Assembly (NCBI RefSeq): GCF_036880965.1
Contig: NZ_JBAJMV010000005.1
Span: 248,001 to 312,000 of the forward strand
DNA from: JAUASW01 sp036880965
Lineage (GTDB): Bacteria > Pseudomonadota > Gammaproteobacteria > Burkholderiales > Burkholderiaceae_C
Length of the DNA: 64,000 nucleotides
Reading direction: 5' to 3'
Positions 16,858 to 25,226 of the stretch are shown piece by piece. Each line of letters starts with the position of its first letter. Positions within the stretch are counted from its first letter, which is position 1. Both the position numbers and the translations under genes were made by a program. The notes below the pieces were generated by a model. It worked only from the letters and a program-made list of their open reading frames with translations, was not told the DNA's origin and did no database searches.

Positions 16858-17819
16858 TCGACAAGCTGGTCGAGCTTTTCGGCGAAGCCCAGCAATGGCT
16901 GTTCGAGTCGCTGGTCCAGCCTCTCGTGTTCGGCATCGGCCTGGGCGCCCGCCTGGAAGACGCCTACGAGGCCACCGGCTGGCTGCTGGTCGGCCTCTTG
17001 CAGATCGCCGTGATGCTGACCGTCTTGCGCGCGCTGGAACGCTGGCGACCGGTCGAGGCGGTGAGCGACCGCGCGGCCGTGCGGGTCGACATCCTCTACA
17101 CGCTCATCCATCGCCTGGGGCTGTTCCGGCTGGCGATGTTCTTCAGCCTGGACCCGATCTTTGATGCCCTGTCCGGCGAGATGCGCATGCTGGGAGTGCC
17201 GACCTGGCAGCTCGACGGTCTCTGGCCCGGCGTGACTGACCAGCCGATGGTGAGCTTCCTGCTCTACCTCTTGGTGTTCGACTTGCTCATGTATTGGCTG
17301 CACCGCGCGCAGCATTCCTTCAACTGGTGGTGGTCCCTGCATTCGCTGCATCACAGCCAGCGCCAGATGACGCTGTGGAGCGACAACCGCAACCACCTGC
17401 TGGACGATGTGCTGATCGACGCCGCCTTTGTGCTGGTGGCGCGCCTGATCGGCGTGGGCCCGGGGCAGTTCGTGGCCCTGGTGGCGATCTCGCAGTTGAT
17501 GGAAAGCCTGCAGCATGCCAATGCGCGGATCTGGTTTGGTGCCGTGCTGGAGCGCGTGCTGGTGAGCCCGCGTTTCCATCGCCGCCATCACTCCATCGGC
17601 ATAGGCCACGAGTCGGGCGGCCGTGGCACGCTGGGCGGCCACAACTTCGCAGTGCTGTTCCCGCTCTGGGACATCGTCTTCGGCACGGCCGACTTCAAGC
17701 TGCAATACGATGCCACCGGCGTGCGCGACCAGCTGCCCGAAGAGGGCGGGCGCGACTACGGCCGCGGCTTCTGGGCCCAGCAGTGGCTGGGCTTGAAGCG
17801 CCTGGCCGGCCGAGGCTGA
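16854..17819 (+). CDS. sterol desaturase / fatty acid hydroxylase family membrane protein
   Basis: Protein of 321 aa with three to four membrane helices and the eight-histidine di-iron signature: HRAQH (HX3H), HSLHH (HX2HH) and HRRHH (HX2HH), plus an NHLLDD segment. Members hydroxylate or desaturate lipids using oxygen. ATG 16854 overlaps the deacetylase stop, making this the third gene of a coupled trio with the propeller and the NodB protein. The trio suggests modification of an envelope lipid or glycolipid, which is inference. Confidence 0.85.
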   Translation: MIDKLVELFGEAQQWLFESLVQPLVFGIGLGARLEDAYEATGWLLVGLLQIAVMLTVLRALERWRPVEAVSDRAAVRVDILYTLIHRLGLFRLAMFFSLDPIFDALSGEMRMLGVPTWQLDGLWPGVTDQPMVSFLLYLLVFDLLMYWLHRAQHSFNWWWSLHSLHHSQRQMTLWSDNRNHLLDDVLIDAAFVLVARLIGVGPGQFVALVAISQLMESLQHANARIWFGAVLERVLVSPRFHRRHHSIGIGHESGGRGTLGGHNFAVLFPLWDIVFGTADFKLQYDATGVRDQLPEEGGRDYGRGFWAQQWLGLKRLAGRG

Positions 17820-17859
17820 ACAGCTGGCCAGCCAGCAAGACAAGCGCAGGAGAGCAGCT

Positions 17860-18723
17860 TTGGAACATATGAGCCGACTGGGCGACTCTTTCTGGCGCGC
17901 GGCCGCCTACTGCCTGCACCCCAAGGTGATCGGGCTGTCGCTCCTGCCCTTGCTGGTGGTGGCGCTGCTCAGCGGCGTCTTCATGTATTTCGGCTGGGAG
18001 GCTTCGGTCGCCGGTGTGCGTGCCACGCTCGAGCAATGGAAGCTGGTCGAAAGCCTGCTGCAATGGCTGGACGCCATGGGCGCCGGCGGCTTCCGCAGCG
18101 CGCTGGCGCCGCTGGTCGTTCTGGCCATGGTGTTGCCGGTGATCGTGCTCATGAGCCTCCTCCTGGTCGCGCTGTGCATGACGCAGGCCATCGTGGGCCT
18201 GGTGGCGGCCAGGCGCTTCCCGACCCTCGAGAAGAAGCAGGGCGGCGGCCTGATCCAGGGCGTGTTCATCGCGCTGGGCGCTACCTTGCTGGCCTTGGGC
18301 GCGCTCGTCGTCAGCATGCCTTTCTGGCTGATACCGCCGGTGATCCTGATCCTGCCGCCGCTGATCTGGGGCTGGCTGAGCTTCAAGATCTTCAGCTTCG
18401 ACGTGCTGGCAGCCCATGCCTCGGCCGAGGAGCGCCGGCAACTGCTGCAGGCGCATCGCGGGCCACTGCTGGCCATTGGCGTGATCACCGGTTATCTGGG
18501 CGCGGCGCCGGCCTTCATCTGGGCCCTGGGCGTGATGGCGGTGGTGCTGGCGCCGTTCCTGATCCTGGTGACGATCTGGCTCTACATGCTGGTCTTCGCC
18601 TTCTCGACCGCCTGGTTCGCCCACTATGCGCTGGCCGCCTTGCAGCAGCTGCGCGCGGCCGCAGTGCCGCCCGCGCCGCCACCACCGCCGGTGGAGCTCG
18701 AAGTGCTCACGCCACTGAGCTGA
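17860..18723 (+). CDS. EI24 domain membrane protein
   Basis: Protein of 287 aa with about six hydrophobic helices and the EI24/CysZ-like core (FWRAAAYCLHPKVIGLSLLPLL at the start; FKIFSFDVLAAHAS in the middle). CysZ relatives carry sulfate, but this branch is uncharacterised. The start is probably TTG 17860, six bases after AGGAG (17849-17853); ATG 17869 has a 15-base spacing. It ends seven bases before the first NtrC-like box of the glnA promoter. Confidence 0.8.
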   Translation: MEHMSRLGDSFWRAAAYCLHPKVIGLSLLPLLVVALLSGVFMYFGWEASVAGVRATLEQWKLVESLLQWLDAMGAGGFRSALAPLVVLAMVLPVIVLMSLLLVALCMTQAIVGLVAARRFPTLEKKQGGGLIQGVFIALGATLLALGALVVSMPFWLIPPVILILPPLIWGWLSFKIFSFDVLAAHASAEERRQLLQAHRGPLLAIGVITGYLGAAPAFIWALGVMAVVLAPFLILVTIWLYMLVFAFSTAWFAHYALAALQQLRAAAVPPAPPPPPVELEVLTPLS

Positions 18724-18729
18724 AATGCT

Positions 18730-18744
18730 GCGCCAATTTGGTGC
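18730..18744 (+). promoter_or_regulatory. NtrC-like binding box 1 of glnA
   Basis: GCGCC-N5-GGTGC, one mismatch from the NtrC core GCACC-N5-GGTGC. It begins seven bases after the EI24 stop codon. Confidence 0.65.
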
Positions 18745-18752
18745 CAGGTTAG

Positions 18753-18767
18753 GCGCCATTTTGGTGC
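18753..18767 (+). promoter_or_regulatory. NtrC-like binding box 2 of glnA
   Basis: GCGCC-N5-GGTGC again, its centre 23 bases after box 1, that is about two helical turns, a spacing that would put two dimers on one face. Confidence 0.65.
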
Positions 18768-18785
18768 CCGACGTTGGCGCGTGGT

Positions 18786-18800
18786 GCACTTCGGAGGTGC
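18786..18800 (+). promoter_or_regulatory. NtrC-like binding box 3 of glnA
   Basis: GCACT-N5-GGTGC, flanked by T on the left as in the full TGCAC consensus. Its centre is 33 bases after box 2 and about 105 bases upstream of the -12 element. Confidence 0.6.
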
Positions 18801-18897
18801 GTAAACCCTGATCGTCGGCCCCGTCGCGGCGCATAATGTGGCCTCGCAGCGCCTGTGCACCAGAGGCAGGCGGCCAACAGCGGTTTTGTCATGGTGT

Positions 18898-18913
18898 TGG
18901 CACACAAACTGCT
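18898..18913 (+). promoter_or_regulatory. sigma-54 (-24/-12) promoter of glnA
   Basis: TGGCAC at 18898-18903, then TGCT at 18910-18913, with the invariant GG (18899-18900) and GC (18911-18912) twelve bases apart. It matches TGGCACG-N4-TTGCW with two changes. Transcription would start near 18924, some 59 bases before glnA. Together with the three upstream boxes it forms a standard nitrogen-controlled promoter. Confidence 0.8.
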
Positions 18914-18982
18914 AATTAATACCCCGTAGCGCCCACGCGCTCGCCGAATTCCACATTGAACCTACTGCAGCAGGAGCTATTG

Positions 18983-20398
18983 ATGGCCAAGACCGTCGCC
19001 GACGTGATGAAGATGGTGAAGGAAAACGAAGTCAAGTTCGTCGACTTCCGCTTCACCGATACCCGTGGCAAGGAACAGCATGTGTCCGTGCCGGTTTCCC
19101 ACTTCGACGAAGACAAGTTCACGTCGGGTCATGCATTCGACGGTTCGTCGATCGCCGGCTGGAAGGGCATCGAAGCCTCCGACATGCTGCTGATCCCGGA
19201 CCCGAACACGGCCAATATCGACCCCTTCTTCGAAGAGCCGACCCTGATCCTGTCCTGCGACGTGATCGACCCCACCGACGGCAAGGCCTATGAGCGCGAC
19301 CCGCGTTCGCTGGCCAAGCGCGCCGAGGCCTACCTGAAGTCTTCCGGCCTGGGCGACACCGCCTACTTCGGTCCGGAACCCGAATTCTTCATCTTCGACT
19401 CGATCCGCTGGGGCAATGACATGTCCGGCTGCTTCTTCAAGATCGAAAGCGAAGAAGCTGCCTGGAACACCGGCAAGGAGTACGAGCACGGTAACAGCGG
19501 CTACCGCCCCACCGTCAAGGGCGGCTACTTCCCCGTGCCCCCGGTCGACGCCGGCCAGGACATGCGCTCGGAAATGTGCCTGATCCTCGAACAGCTGGGC
19601 ATCCCGGTCGAGGTGCATCACCATGAAGTGGCCAACGCCGGCCAGATGGAAATCGGCACCAAGTTCAGCTCGCTGGTGCAGCGCGCCGACTGGACCCAGC
19701 TGCAGAAGTACGTGGTGCAGAACGTGGCCCATGCCTACGGCAAGACCGCCACCTTCATGCCCAAGCCCATCGTTGGCGACAACGGTTCCGGCATGCACGT
19801 TCACCAGTCGGTCTGGAAGGACGGCAAGAACCTGTTCGCTGGCGACGGCTATGCAGGCCTGTCCGACTTCGCCCTGTACTACATCGGCGGCATCATCAAG
19901 CATGCTCGCGCGCTGAACGCCATCACCAACCCGGGTACGAACTCGTACAAGCGCCTGGTGCCTGGCTTCGAAGCCCCGGTGAAGCTGGCCTACTCGGCCA
20001 AGAACCGCTCGGCCTCGATCCGCATCCCCTACGTGGCCAACCCCAAGGGCCGCCGCGTCGAAGCGCGCTTCCCCGATCCTTCGGCCAATCCGTACCTGTG
20101 CTTCGCAGCACTGCTGATGGCGGGCCTGGACGGCGTCGAAAACAAGATCCACCCGGGCGAAGCCGCCACCAAGGATCTGTACCACCTGCCGCCGGAAGAA
20201 GACGCGAAGATCCCGACCGTCTGCCACAGCCTGGATCAGGCCCTGGAGTACCTGGACAAGGACCGCGCCTTCCTGACCAAGGGTGGCGTGTTCACCGACA
20301 GCTTCATCGATGCCTATATCGACCTGAAGATGCAGGAAGTGACCCGCTTCCGCATGGCAACGCACCCGGTCGAATACGACATGTACTACAGCCTGTAA
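18983..20398 (+). CDS. glnA: glutamine synthetase type I
   Basis: Protein of 471 aa, the type I-beta length. Visible motifs: DGSSIAGW (beta-grasp region, 53-60), metal ligands in GPEPEFF (Glu132/134), the HHHEVANAGQMEI segment (Glu215), NGSGMHVHQS (267-276), the ATP-binding KPIVGDNGSG, NPGTNSYKRLVPG and the adenylylation loop with Tyr400 in KDLYHLPP. It makes glutamine from glutamate and ammonia. ATG 18983 has GGAGC upstream; nine extra in-frame codons to 18956 are non-conserved. Regulated by the sigma-54/NtrC promoter and, by family, by adenylylation. Confidence 0.98.
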   Translation: MAKTVADVMKMVKENEVKFVDFRFTDTRGKEQHVSVPVSHFDEDKFTSGHAFDGSSIAGWKGIEASDMLLIPDPNTANIDPFFEEPTLILSCDVIDPTDGKAYERDPRSLAKRAEAYLKSSGLGDTAYFGPEPEFFIFDSIRWGNDMSGCFFKIESEEAAWNTGKEYEHGNSGYRPTVKGGYFPVPPVDAGQDMRSEMCLILEQLGIPVEVHHHEVANAGQMEIGTKFSSLVQRADWTQLQKYVVQNVAHAYGKTATFMPKPIVGDNGSGMHVHQSVWKDGKNLFAGDGYAGLSDFALYYIGGIIKHARALNAITNPGTNSYKRLVPGFEAPVKLAYSAKNRSASIRIPYVANPKGRRVEARFPDPSANPYLCFAALLMAGLDGVENKIHPGEAATKDLYHLPPEEDAKIPTVCHSLDQALEYLDKDRAFLTKGGVFTDSFIDAYIDLKMQEVTRFRMATHPVEYDMYYSL

Positions 20399-20434
20399 TG
20401 GCAGTGAGCCCCAGCCAAACCGGCTGATACAGAC

Positions 20435-20464
20435 AAAGGGACGGTCTTGGCCGTCCCTTTTACA
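20435..20464 (+). terminator. intrinsic terminator after glnA
   Basis: A perfect ten-base stem AAAGGGACGG / CCGTCCCTTT (20435-20444 and 20451-20460) with a TCTTGG loop, ending in a short T run. It separates glnA from the DUF4124-ntrB-ntrC genes, so these are read at a lower level or from their own promoter. Confidence 0.8.
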
Positions 20465-20486
20465 TTCATGCGCCACAATCGCCCTC

Positions 20487-20996
20487 ATGAGCATTCATCT
20501 GCGAGCTGCCCGGTACCTGTTGCCGGCTCTGCTGTTGGCCCTGCTTGGCGAGGCCAGCGCTCAGACCATCGTCTATCGTTGCCCCGGCCCGCCGGTGCTG
20601 TACACCGATGCCCTGAGCGCGAAGGAAGCGCAAGAGAAGGGCTGCCGCACCATCGAGGGCGCGCCCATCACGGTGCTGCAACCGGCGCGCCGGCCGGCAC
20701 CGCCTGCCAGCGGCACAGTCAGCAGCAATGCGCGGCCGAACGAGAGCAAGGTCGAGTCGCAACAGCAACGCGGCCGCGACAGCGAGCGGCGCTCGGTGCT
20801 GCAGGCCGAGTTGCGCAATGCCGAGTCCAAGTTGTCGGAGCTGCGTGCCGAGTACAACAACGGCACGCCAGAGCGTCGTGGCGAAGAGCGCAACTACCAG
20901 AAATATCTGGACCGTGTGGCCGAGCTGAAGGCCAGCATCACGCGTCAGGAAGCCGACATCGAGGCGCTCAAGCGCGAGATCAGCAAGCTGCCTTGA
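20487..20996 (+). CDS. exported DUF4124-like protein with coiled coil
   Basis: Protein of 169 aa. Signal peptide (to about residue 26, ending SAQ), then a short DUF4124-like module (TIVYRCPGPPVLYTDAL with paired Cys at 32 and about 53), a Pro/Ser linker, and a charged coiled coil (100-165). A gene of this type lies between glnA and ntrB in many Burkholderiales. The role is unknown; periplasmic location is predicted. Confidence 0.75.
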   Translation: MSIHLRAARYLLPALLLALLGEASAQTIVYRCPGPPVLYTDALSAKEAQEKGCRTIEGAPITVLQPARRPAPPASGTVSSNARPNESKVESQQQRGRDSERRSVLQAELRNAESKLSELRAEYNNGTPERRGEERNYQKYLDRVAELKASITRQEADIEALKREISKLP

Positions 20997-21030
20997 CTCG
21001 GCGGCCGCGGCCGCTTGCAGGAGCAGTCCG

Positions 21031-22134
21031 ATGAGCACGAACCCACGCGGCCTGGAGTCGCAGTTCGCTGGCTTCGACTTGCTGGCTACCATGGTGGCCG
21101 TGATCCAGCCTGACGGCGAATGCCTGTTTGCCAATGCTGCGTTCGAGAACGTCATGCGGCTCTCGCGCCGCGCGGTCGTCCACGGCAATCTCTATGACTG
21201 GCTGGTCGATGCCTCGCATCTGCGCGAGGCGGTGGCCGGCGTGGCCCGCAACGCCTATTCCAGCAGCCGCTTCGACGCGCACCTGCGCCGCAATCCCCAG
21301 CACCAGCAGCGCAACGAAGAACCCCTGCCGGTGCAGGTCATCGTCAGCCAGATCGAGGGTCAGGCCCTGGTGCTGGTGGAGCTGATCGAGAACGAACAGC
21401 AGATGCGCCAGGACCGCGAGGAGCGCACGCTGGACCAGGTGCAGGCGACCAAGGAGCTGGTGCGCAACCTGGCCCATGAAATCAAGAATCCGCTCGGCGG
21501 CATCCGTGGTGCCGCGCAGTTGCTGGCCATGGAGCTGCAAGGTACCGAGCTGTGGGACGAGCTGGCCGAATACACGCAGGTGATCGTGCACGAGGCGGAC
21601 CGGCTGCAGAGCCTGGTGGACCGCTTGCTCGCCCCGCACCGGCGCGCCCAGGTGGTGGTGGACGTGAACATTCACGAGGTTTGCGAACGGGTGAGGGCTC
21701 TGGTGCTGGCGGAGTTTCCGCGCGGCCTGGCCATCGTCCGCGACTACGACACCTCGCTGCCCGACTTCCGCGGCGACCGCGAGCAGCTGATCCAGGCGGT
21801 GCTCAACATCGTCCAGAACGCGGCGCTGGCCCTGCAGCCGCGCATCGCTGCGGGCGATGCCTGTATCACCTTGCGCACGAGAGTCGCGCGCCAAGTGACC
21901 ATCGGCAAGCAGCGCTGGCGCTTGGCATTGGAATTGCATGTGGAAGACAACGGCCCCGGTGTGCCGGCCGAGATCCGAGATCGCATCTTCTTCCCCCTGG
22001 TGTCGGGGCGCGATGGCGGTTCAGGGCTTGGCCTCACGCTGGCGCAGACGATCGCCCAACAGCACCAGGGCATGATCGACTGCGAGAGCGAACCGGGCCG
22101 GACCGATTTTCGAATTACCTTGCCACTGCCCTGA
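21031..22134 (+). CDS. ntrB: nitrogen regulation histidine kinase NtrB
   Basis: Protein of 367 aa. PAS-like domain (15-110), DHp with phospho-acceptor His149 in NLAHEIKNPLGG, N box (QAVLNIVQNAALAL), G1 (VEDNGPGVP) and G2 (GGSGLGLTLAQ). No membrane helix, as for NtrB/GlnL. It controls NtrC phosphorylation in answer to PII/glutamine state. It is 34 bases after the DUF4124 gene and 18 bases before ntrC. Confidence 0.95.
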   Translation: MSTNPRGLESQFAGFDLLATMVAVIQPDGECLFANAAFENVMRLSRRAVVHGNLYDWLVDASHLREAVAGVARNAYSSSRFDAHLRRNPQHQQRNEEPLPVQVIVSQIEGQALVLVELIENEQQMRQDREERTLDQVQATKELVRNLAHEIKNPLGGIRGAAQLLAMELQGTELWDELAEYTQVIVHEADRLQSLVDRLLAPHRRAQVVVDVNIHEVCERVRALVLAEFPRGLAIVRDYDTSLPDFRGDREQLIQAVLNIVQNAALALQPRIAAGDACITLRTRVARQVTIGKQRWRLALELHVEDNGPGVPAEIRDRIFFPLVSGRDGGSGLGLTLAQTIAQQHQGMIDCESEPGRTDFRITLPLP

Positions 22135-22152
22135 CGGCGGAAGAGGCGCTGA

Positions 22153-23634
22153 ATGAAATCTATCTGGGTTGTTGACGACGACCACTCGATCCGCTTCGTG
22201 CTCGAGAAGGCACTGAGCCGCGAGGGCATGCCGGTGCGCAGCTTCAGCAACACGCGCGACCTGCTCACGGCGCTGGAGACCGACAGCCCGCAGGTGCTGG
22301 TGTCGGACATCCGCATGCCGGGTGGCTCGGGCCTGGACCTGCTGGCCAAGGTGCGCGAGCAGCATCCCACGCTGCCGGTCATCATCATGACCGCCTACTC
22401 CGACCTGGACAGCGCGGTCGCCGCCTTCCAGGGGGGGGCCTTTGAATATCTTCCCAAGCCCTTCGACCTGCCGCGAGCCGTGGAGCTGATCCGCCGCGCA
22501 CAGGAAGAGAGCCTGCGCGAAGCGGTGGCCGAGGAGCAGGCCGCGCAACTGCCCGAGATGCTGGGCCAGGCGCCTGCGATGCAGGACGTGTTCCGCGCCA
22601 TCGGCCGCCTGTCGCAAAGCCATGTGACGGTCTTGATCACCGGTGAGTCGGGCTCGGGCAAGGAGCTGGTTGCGCGCGCGCTGCACAAGCACAGCCCGCG
22701 CGCCGAAGGCCCGTTCGTGGCGATCAACACCGCGGCCATTCCGAAAGACCTGCTGGAGAGCGAGCTCTTCGGCCATGAGCGCGGCGCCTTCACCGGCGCT
22801 CAGGCCACCCGGCGCGGTCGCTTCGAGCAGGCCGATGGCGGCACGCTGTTCCTGGACGAGATCGGCGACATGCCGCTGGACCTGCAAACCCGTTTGCTGC
22901 GCGTCTTGTCCGACGGCCAGTTCTATCGGGTTGGCGGCCACAGCCCGCTGCGCAGCAATGTGCGCGTGATCGCGGCCACGCACCAGAACCTGGAAGAGCG
23001 GGTGCGGCTGGGCGCCTTCCGCGAAGACCTGTTCCACCGCCTGAACGTGATCCGGCTGCGCCTGCCAGCCTTGCGTGAGCGCCGCGAAGACATTCCGGTG
23101 CTGGCGCGCTACTTCCTGCAGCGCAGTGCCACGGAGCTGGGTGTCGAGGCCAAGCGGCTGTCGGACGCTGCGCTCTCGCGCCTGGAGAACTTCGACTTCC
23201 CGGGCAATGTCCGGCAGCTGGAGAACATCTGCCACTGGCTCAGCGTCATGGCGCCGAGTCAGGTGGTTGAGGCCAAGGACCTGCCGCAGGAGCTGCTGGG
23301 CGTGGTGATGCCTGCCGCGTCTTCTGCGCCCATGGGCGAGAGCGCTCCGGCCGCTGCGTCAGGCGGCTTCGCGCCATCGGCGGGCACGGTCAGCGCTGCC
23401 AGCGTCGGCAGCGGCCCCGAAGTCTGGGTTACCGAAATGGCCCGCGAGGCCCGCAGGCTCTTGCTGGCCGGTGAGCCCGATGTCTGGGATCAACTGACGC
23501 GGCGTTTCGAGGCCAGCCTGATCCTGACTGCGCTGGACATCACGCGCGGCCGCCGGATCGAAGCCGCGCAGAAGCTCGGCATCGGTCGCAACACGATCAC
23601 CCGCAAGATCCAGGAGCTGGGTTTGGACGTCTGA
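22153..23634 (+). CDS. ntrC: nitrogen regulator NtrC, sigma-54 activator
   Basis: Protein of 493 aa. Receiver domain with Asp52 in SDIRMPGG, AAA+ domain with Walker A GESGSGKE, the sigma-54-contacting GAFTGA loop, Walker B LFLDEIGDMP and the R-finger region, then a Fis-type helix-turn-helix (RIEAAQKLGIGRNTITRKIQEL). A low-complexity Ala/Ser/Pro linker (about 385-420) joins the last two. An eight-G run at 22432-22439 falls within codons for FQGGAF and the frame continues intact. The stop codon abuts the convergent MBL gene stop. Confidence 0.96.
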   Translation: MKSIWVVDDDHSIRFVLEKALSREGMPVRSFSNTRDLLTALETDSPQVLVSDIRMPGGSGLDLLAKVREQHPTLPVIIMTAYSDLDSAVAAFQGGAFEYLPKPFDLPRAVELIRRAQEESLREAVAEEQAAQLPEMLGQAPAMQDVFRAIGRLSQSHVTVLITGESGSGKELVARALHKHSPRAEGPFVAINTAAIPKDLLESELFGHERGAFTGAQATRRGRFEQADGGTLFLDEIGDMPLDLQTRLLRVLSDGQFYRVGGHSPLRSNVRVIAATHQNLEERVRLGAFREDLFHRLNVIRLRLPALRERREDIPVLARYFLQRSATELGVEAKRLSDAALSRLENFDFPGNVRQLENICHWLSVMAPSQVVEAKDLPQELLGVVMPAASSAPMGESAPAAASGGFAPSAGTVSAASVGSGPEVWVTEMAREARRLLLAGEPDVWDQLTRRFEASLILTALDITRGRRIEAAQKLGIGRNTITRKIQELGLDV

Positions 23635-24585
23635 TCAGGTGGCGCGCTTGTCGAGCCAGACGGCCAGGCCCTGGGCATTCAGCTCGATGTCCATGGCCAG
23701 CAATTCAAGCTGACGCTCCGGCAGCAAGGCGCAGCCATGTCGGCGCAGTTCCTCGAGGTAGTGCTCTGAGAGGCCTAGCTTCAGCTTCTCATGGCGCTCG
23801 GGGTCGGCTTTTAAGGGCAGGGCCAGCGCCACCATCGCGTCGATCTGCGCATGCAGCGAGGCCGCCAGCCGGCCCACGTCGCCGACGCGGCTGTAATGGG
23901 TCAGGAACATCTGCCAGGGGCCGTAACTCATCATCCGTGTGATCGAGGCCTTCAGGGCTTGCGGTTCGAACTGCACCGGCGTGCTGGTGGGCAGCACCCA
24001 GGGGCCGGCGGCGGTGTCGAACTCACGGTAGGACAGGCCGAAGGTATCGCCGGTGAACCAGCCGCGTGTCCTTGCATCCCAGATGCAATGGTGGTGGCGG
24101 GCATGGCCGGGAGTGTCGATCAGCAGCAGCTCGCGGCCGCCCAGCGAGACGGTCTGTCCGTCAAAGCTCTCATCCACCCGCTCGGCCGGCACCCCGCGCA
24201 GCTGCCCGTAGCTGCGCTGCATTTCCTCTTCGCCATAGACCGCCAGCGCACCGAGATAGAGCGCCTTTGGATCGATCAGGTGACGTGCACCGCGGGGGTG
24301 CACCAGCAGGCGTGCATTCGGCAGCGACTGCATCAGGAGACCCACGCCGCCGGCATGGTCCAGGTGCACATGGGTCGGAATGACCCAGTCGACCGCCTCG
24401 ACACCCAGGCCCAGTGATGCCAGGGCCGCCAGCAGGCGCGGCACCGCGTGGTTGGTGCCGGTGTCGATGAAGGCGGCGCGGCCGTTCTCGACCATCAGAT
24501 AGGCGGCGTCGAAGTGGTCGCGCTGGAAGGCCGTGTCGATGGCGTAGATGCCATTGCCCAGGTCCTCGACAAAATCCGGCTGCAT
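23635..24585 (-). CDS. MBL-fold metallo-hydrolase
   Basis: Protein of 316 aa. Metallo-beta-lactamase motif HVHLDHAGG (about 80-90), then a GHARHHH segment, GDTFGLSY and a terminal-half LTHYSRVG, supplying the expected His/Asp ligands of a glyoxalase II-like site; FIDTGTNHAVPR precedes it. Cytoplasmic. Start ATG at 24585, since the long in-frame extension to 25053 is antisense to def. Substrate unknown. It is divergent from def with only 24 bases between the starts. Confidence 0.85.
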   Translation of the reverse strand: MQPDFVEDLGNGIYAIDTAFQRDHFDAAYLMVENGRAAFIDTGTNHAVPRLLAALASLGLGVEAVDWVIPTHVHLDHAGGVGLLMQSLPNARLLVHPRGARHLIDPKALYLGALAVYGEEEMQRSYGQLRGVPAERVDESFDGQTVSLGGRELLLIDTPGHARHHHCIWDARTRGWFTGDTFGLSYREFDTAAGPWVLPTSTPVQFEPQALKASITRMMSYGPWQMFLTHYSRVGDVGRLAASLHAQIDAMVALALPLKADPERHEKLKLGLSEHYLEELRRHGCALLPERQLELLAMDIELNAQGLAVWLDKRAT

Positions 24586-24609
24586 GGCTGCTTTCGTAGA
24601 ATCCGGCGC

Positions 24610-25149
24610 ATGGCCGTCAGAGAAATCTTGAAGATGGGTGACCCGCGGCTGTTGCGCGTGGCCCGGAATGTTACGGAGTTTGGCACGCCCGCCCTGCGCG
24701 AGCTGGTGGCCGACATGTTCGACACCATGGCCGCTGCCAGGGGCGTCGGGCTGGCGGCACCGCAGATCGGCGTGGACCTGCGACTGGTCATCTTCGGATT
24801 CCAGCGCAGCGAGCGCTATCCGGACGCGCCGGCCGTGCCCCAGACCATCCTCCTGAATCCGAGCATCACGCCGCTGACTGACGAAGAGGAAGAGGGCTGG
24901 GAAGGCTGCCTCTCGGTGCCGGGCCTGCGCGGCGTGGTGCCGCGCGCCACGCGCATCCGCTACGAAGGCTTCGGCCTGGACGGTGAGCCGATCCTGCGCG
25001 AGGCGGAGGGCTTTCATGCCCGGGTGGTCCAGCATGAGTGCGATCATCTGCAAGGCCTGCTGTACCCGATGCGGGTGCGGGACTTCACGAGGTTTGGCTA
25101 CACCAGCGTGCTGTTCCCCGAACTCGACCCCAGTGCCGACGAAGATTGA
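24610..25149 (+). CDS. def: peptide deformylase
   Basis: Protein of 179 aa with the three family motifs: GVGLAAPQIG (motif 1), EGCLSVPG (motif 2, metal Cys) and HECDHLQG (motif 3, two metal His and catalytic Glu). It removes the formyl group from nascent proteins. ATG 24610 fits the conserved MAVREILKMGDPRLL beginning. No fmt gene follows, so it is a stand-alone copy; another def may exist elsewhere. Confidence 0.95.
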   Translation: MAVREILKMGDPRLLRVARNVTEFGTPALRELVADMFDTMAAARGVGLAAPQIGVDLRLVIFGFQRSERYPDAPAVPQTILLNPSITPLTDEEEEGWEGCLSVPGLRGVVPRATRIRYEGFGLDGEPILREAEGFHARVVQHECDHLQGLLYPMRVRDFTRFGYTSVLFPELDPSADED

Positions 25150-25226
25150 TTTGTCGTAATGGTCTGTAACCCGGTCAGCGACTGCCAGCGCTGCCGCGTT
25201 CAGGCTTGACCGACCGAGGAGCGCCC

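Noticed and set aside
22432..22439. Run of eight G in ntrC, possibly a frameshift or phase-variable site.
   Set aside because: The NtrC frame is continuous on both sides (FQGGAFEYLPKPFD is conserved), so no frameshift is present; slippage cannot be judged from one sequence.
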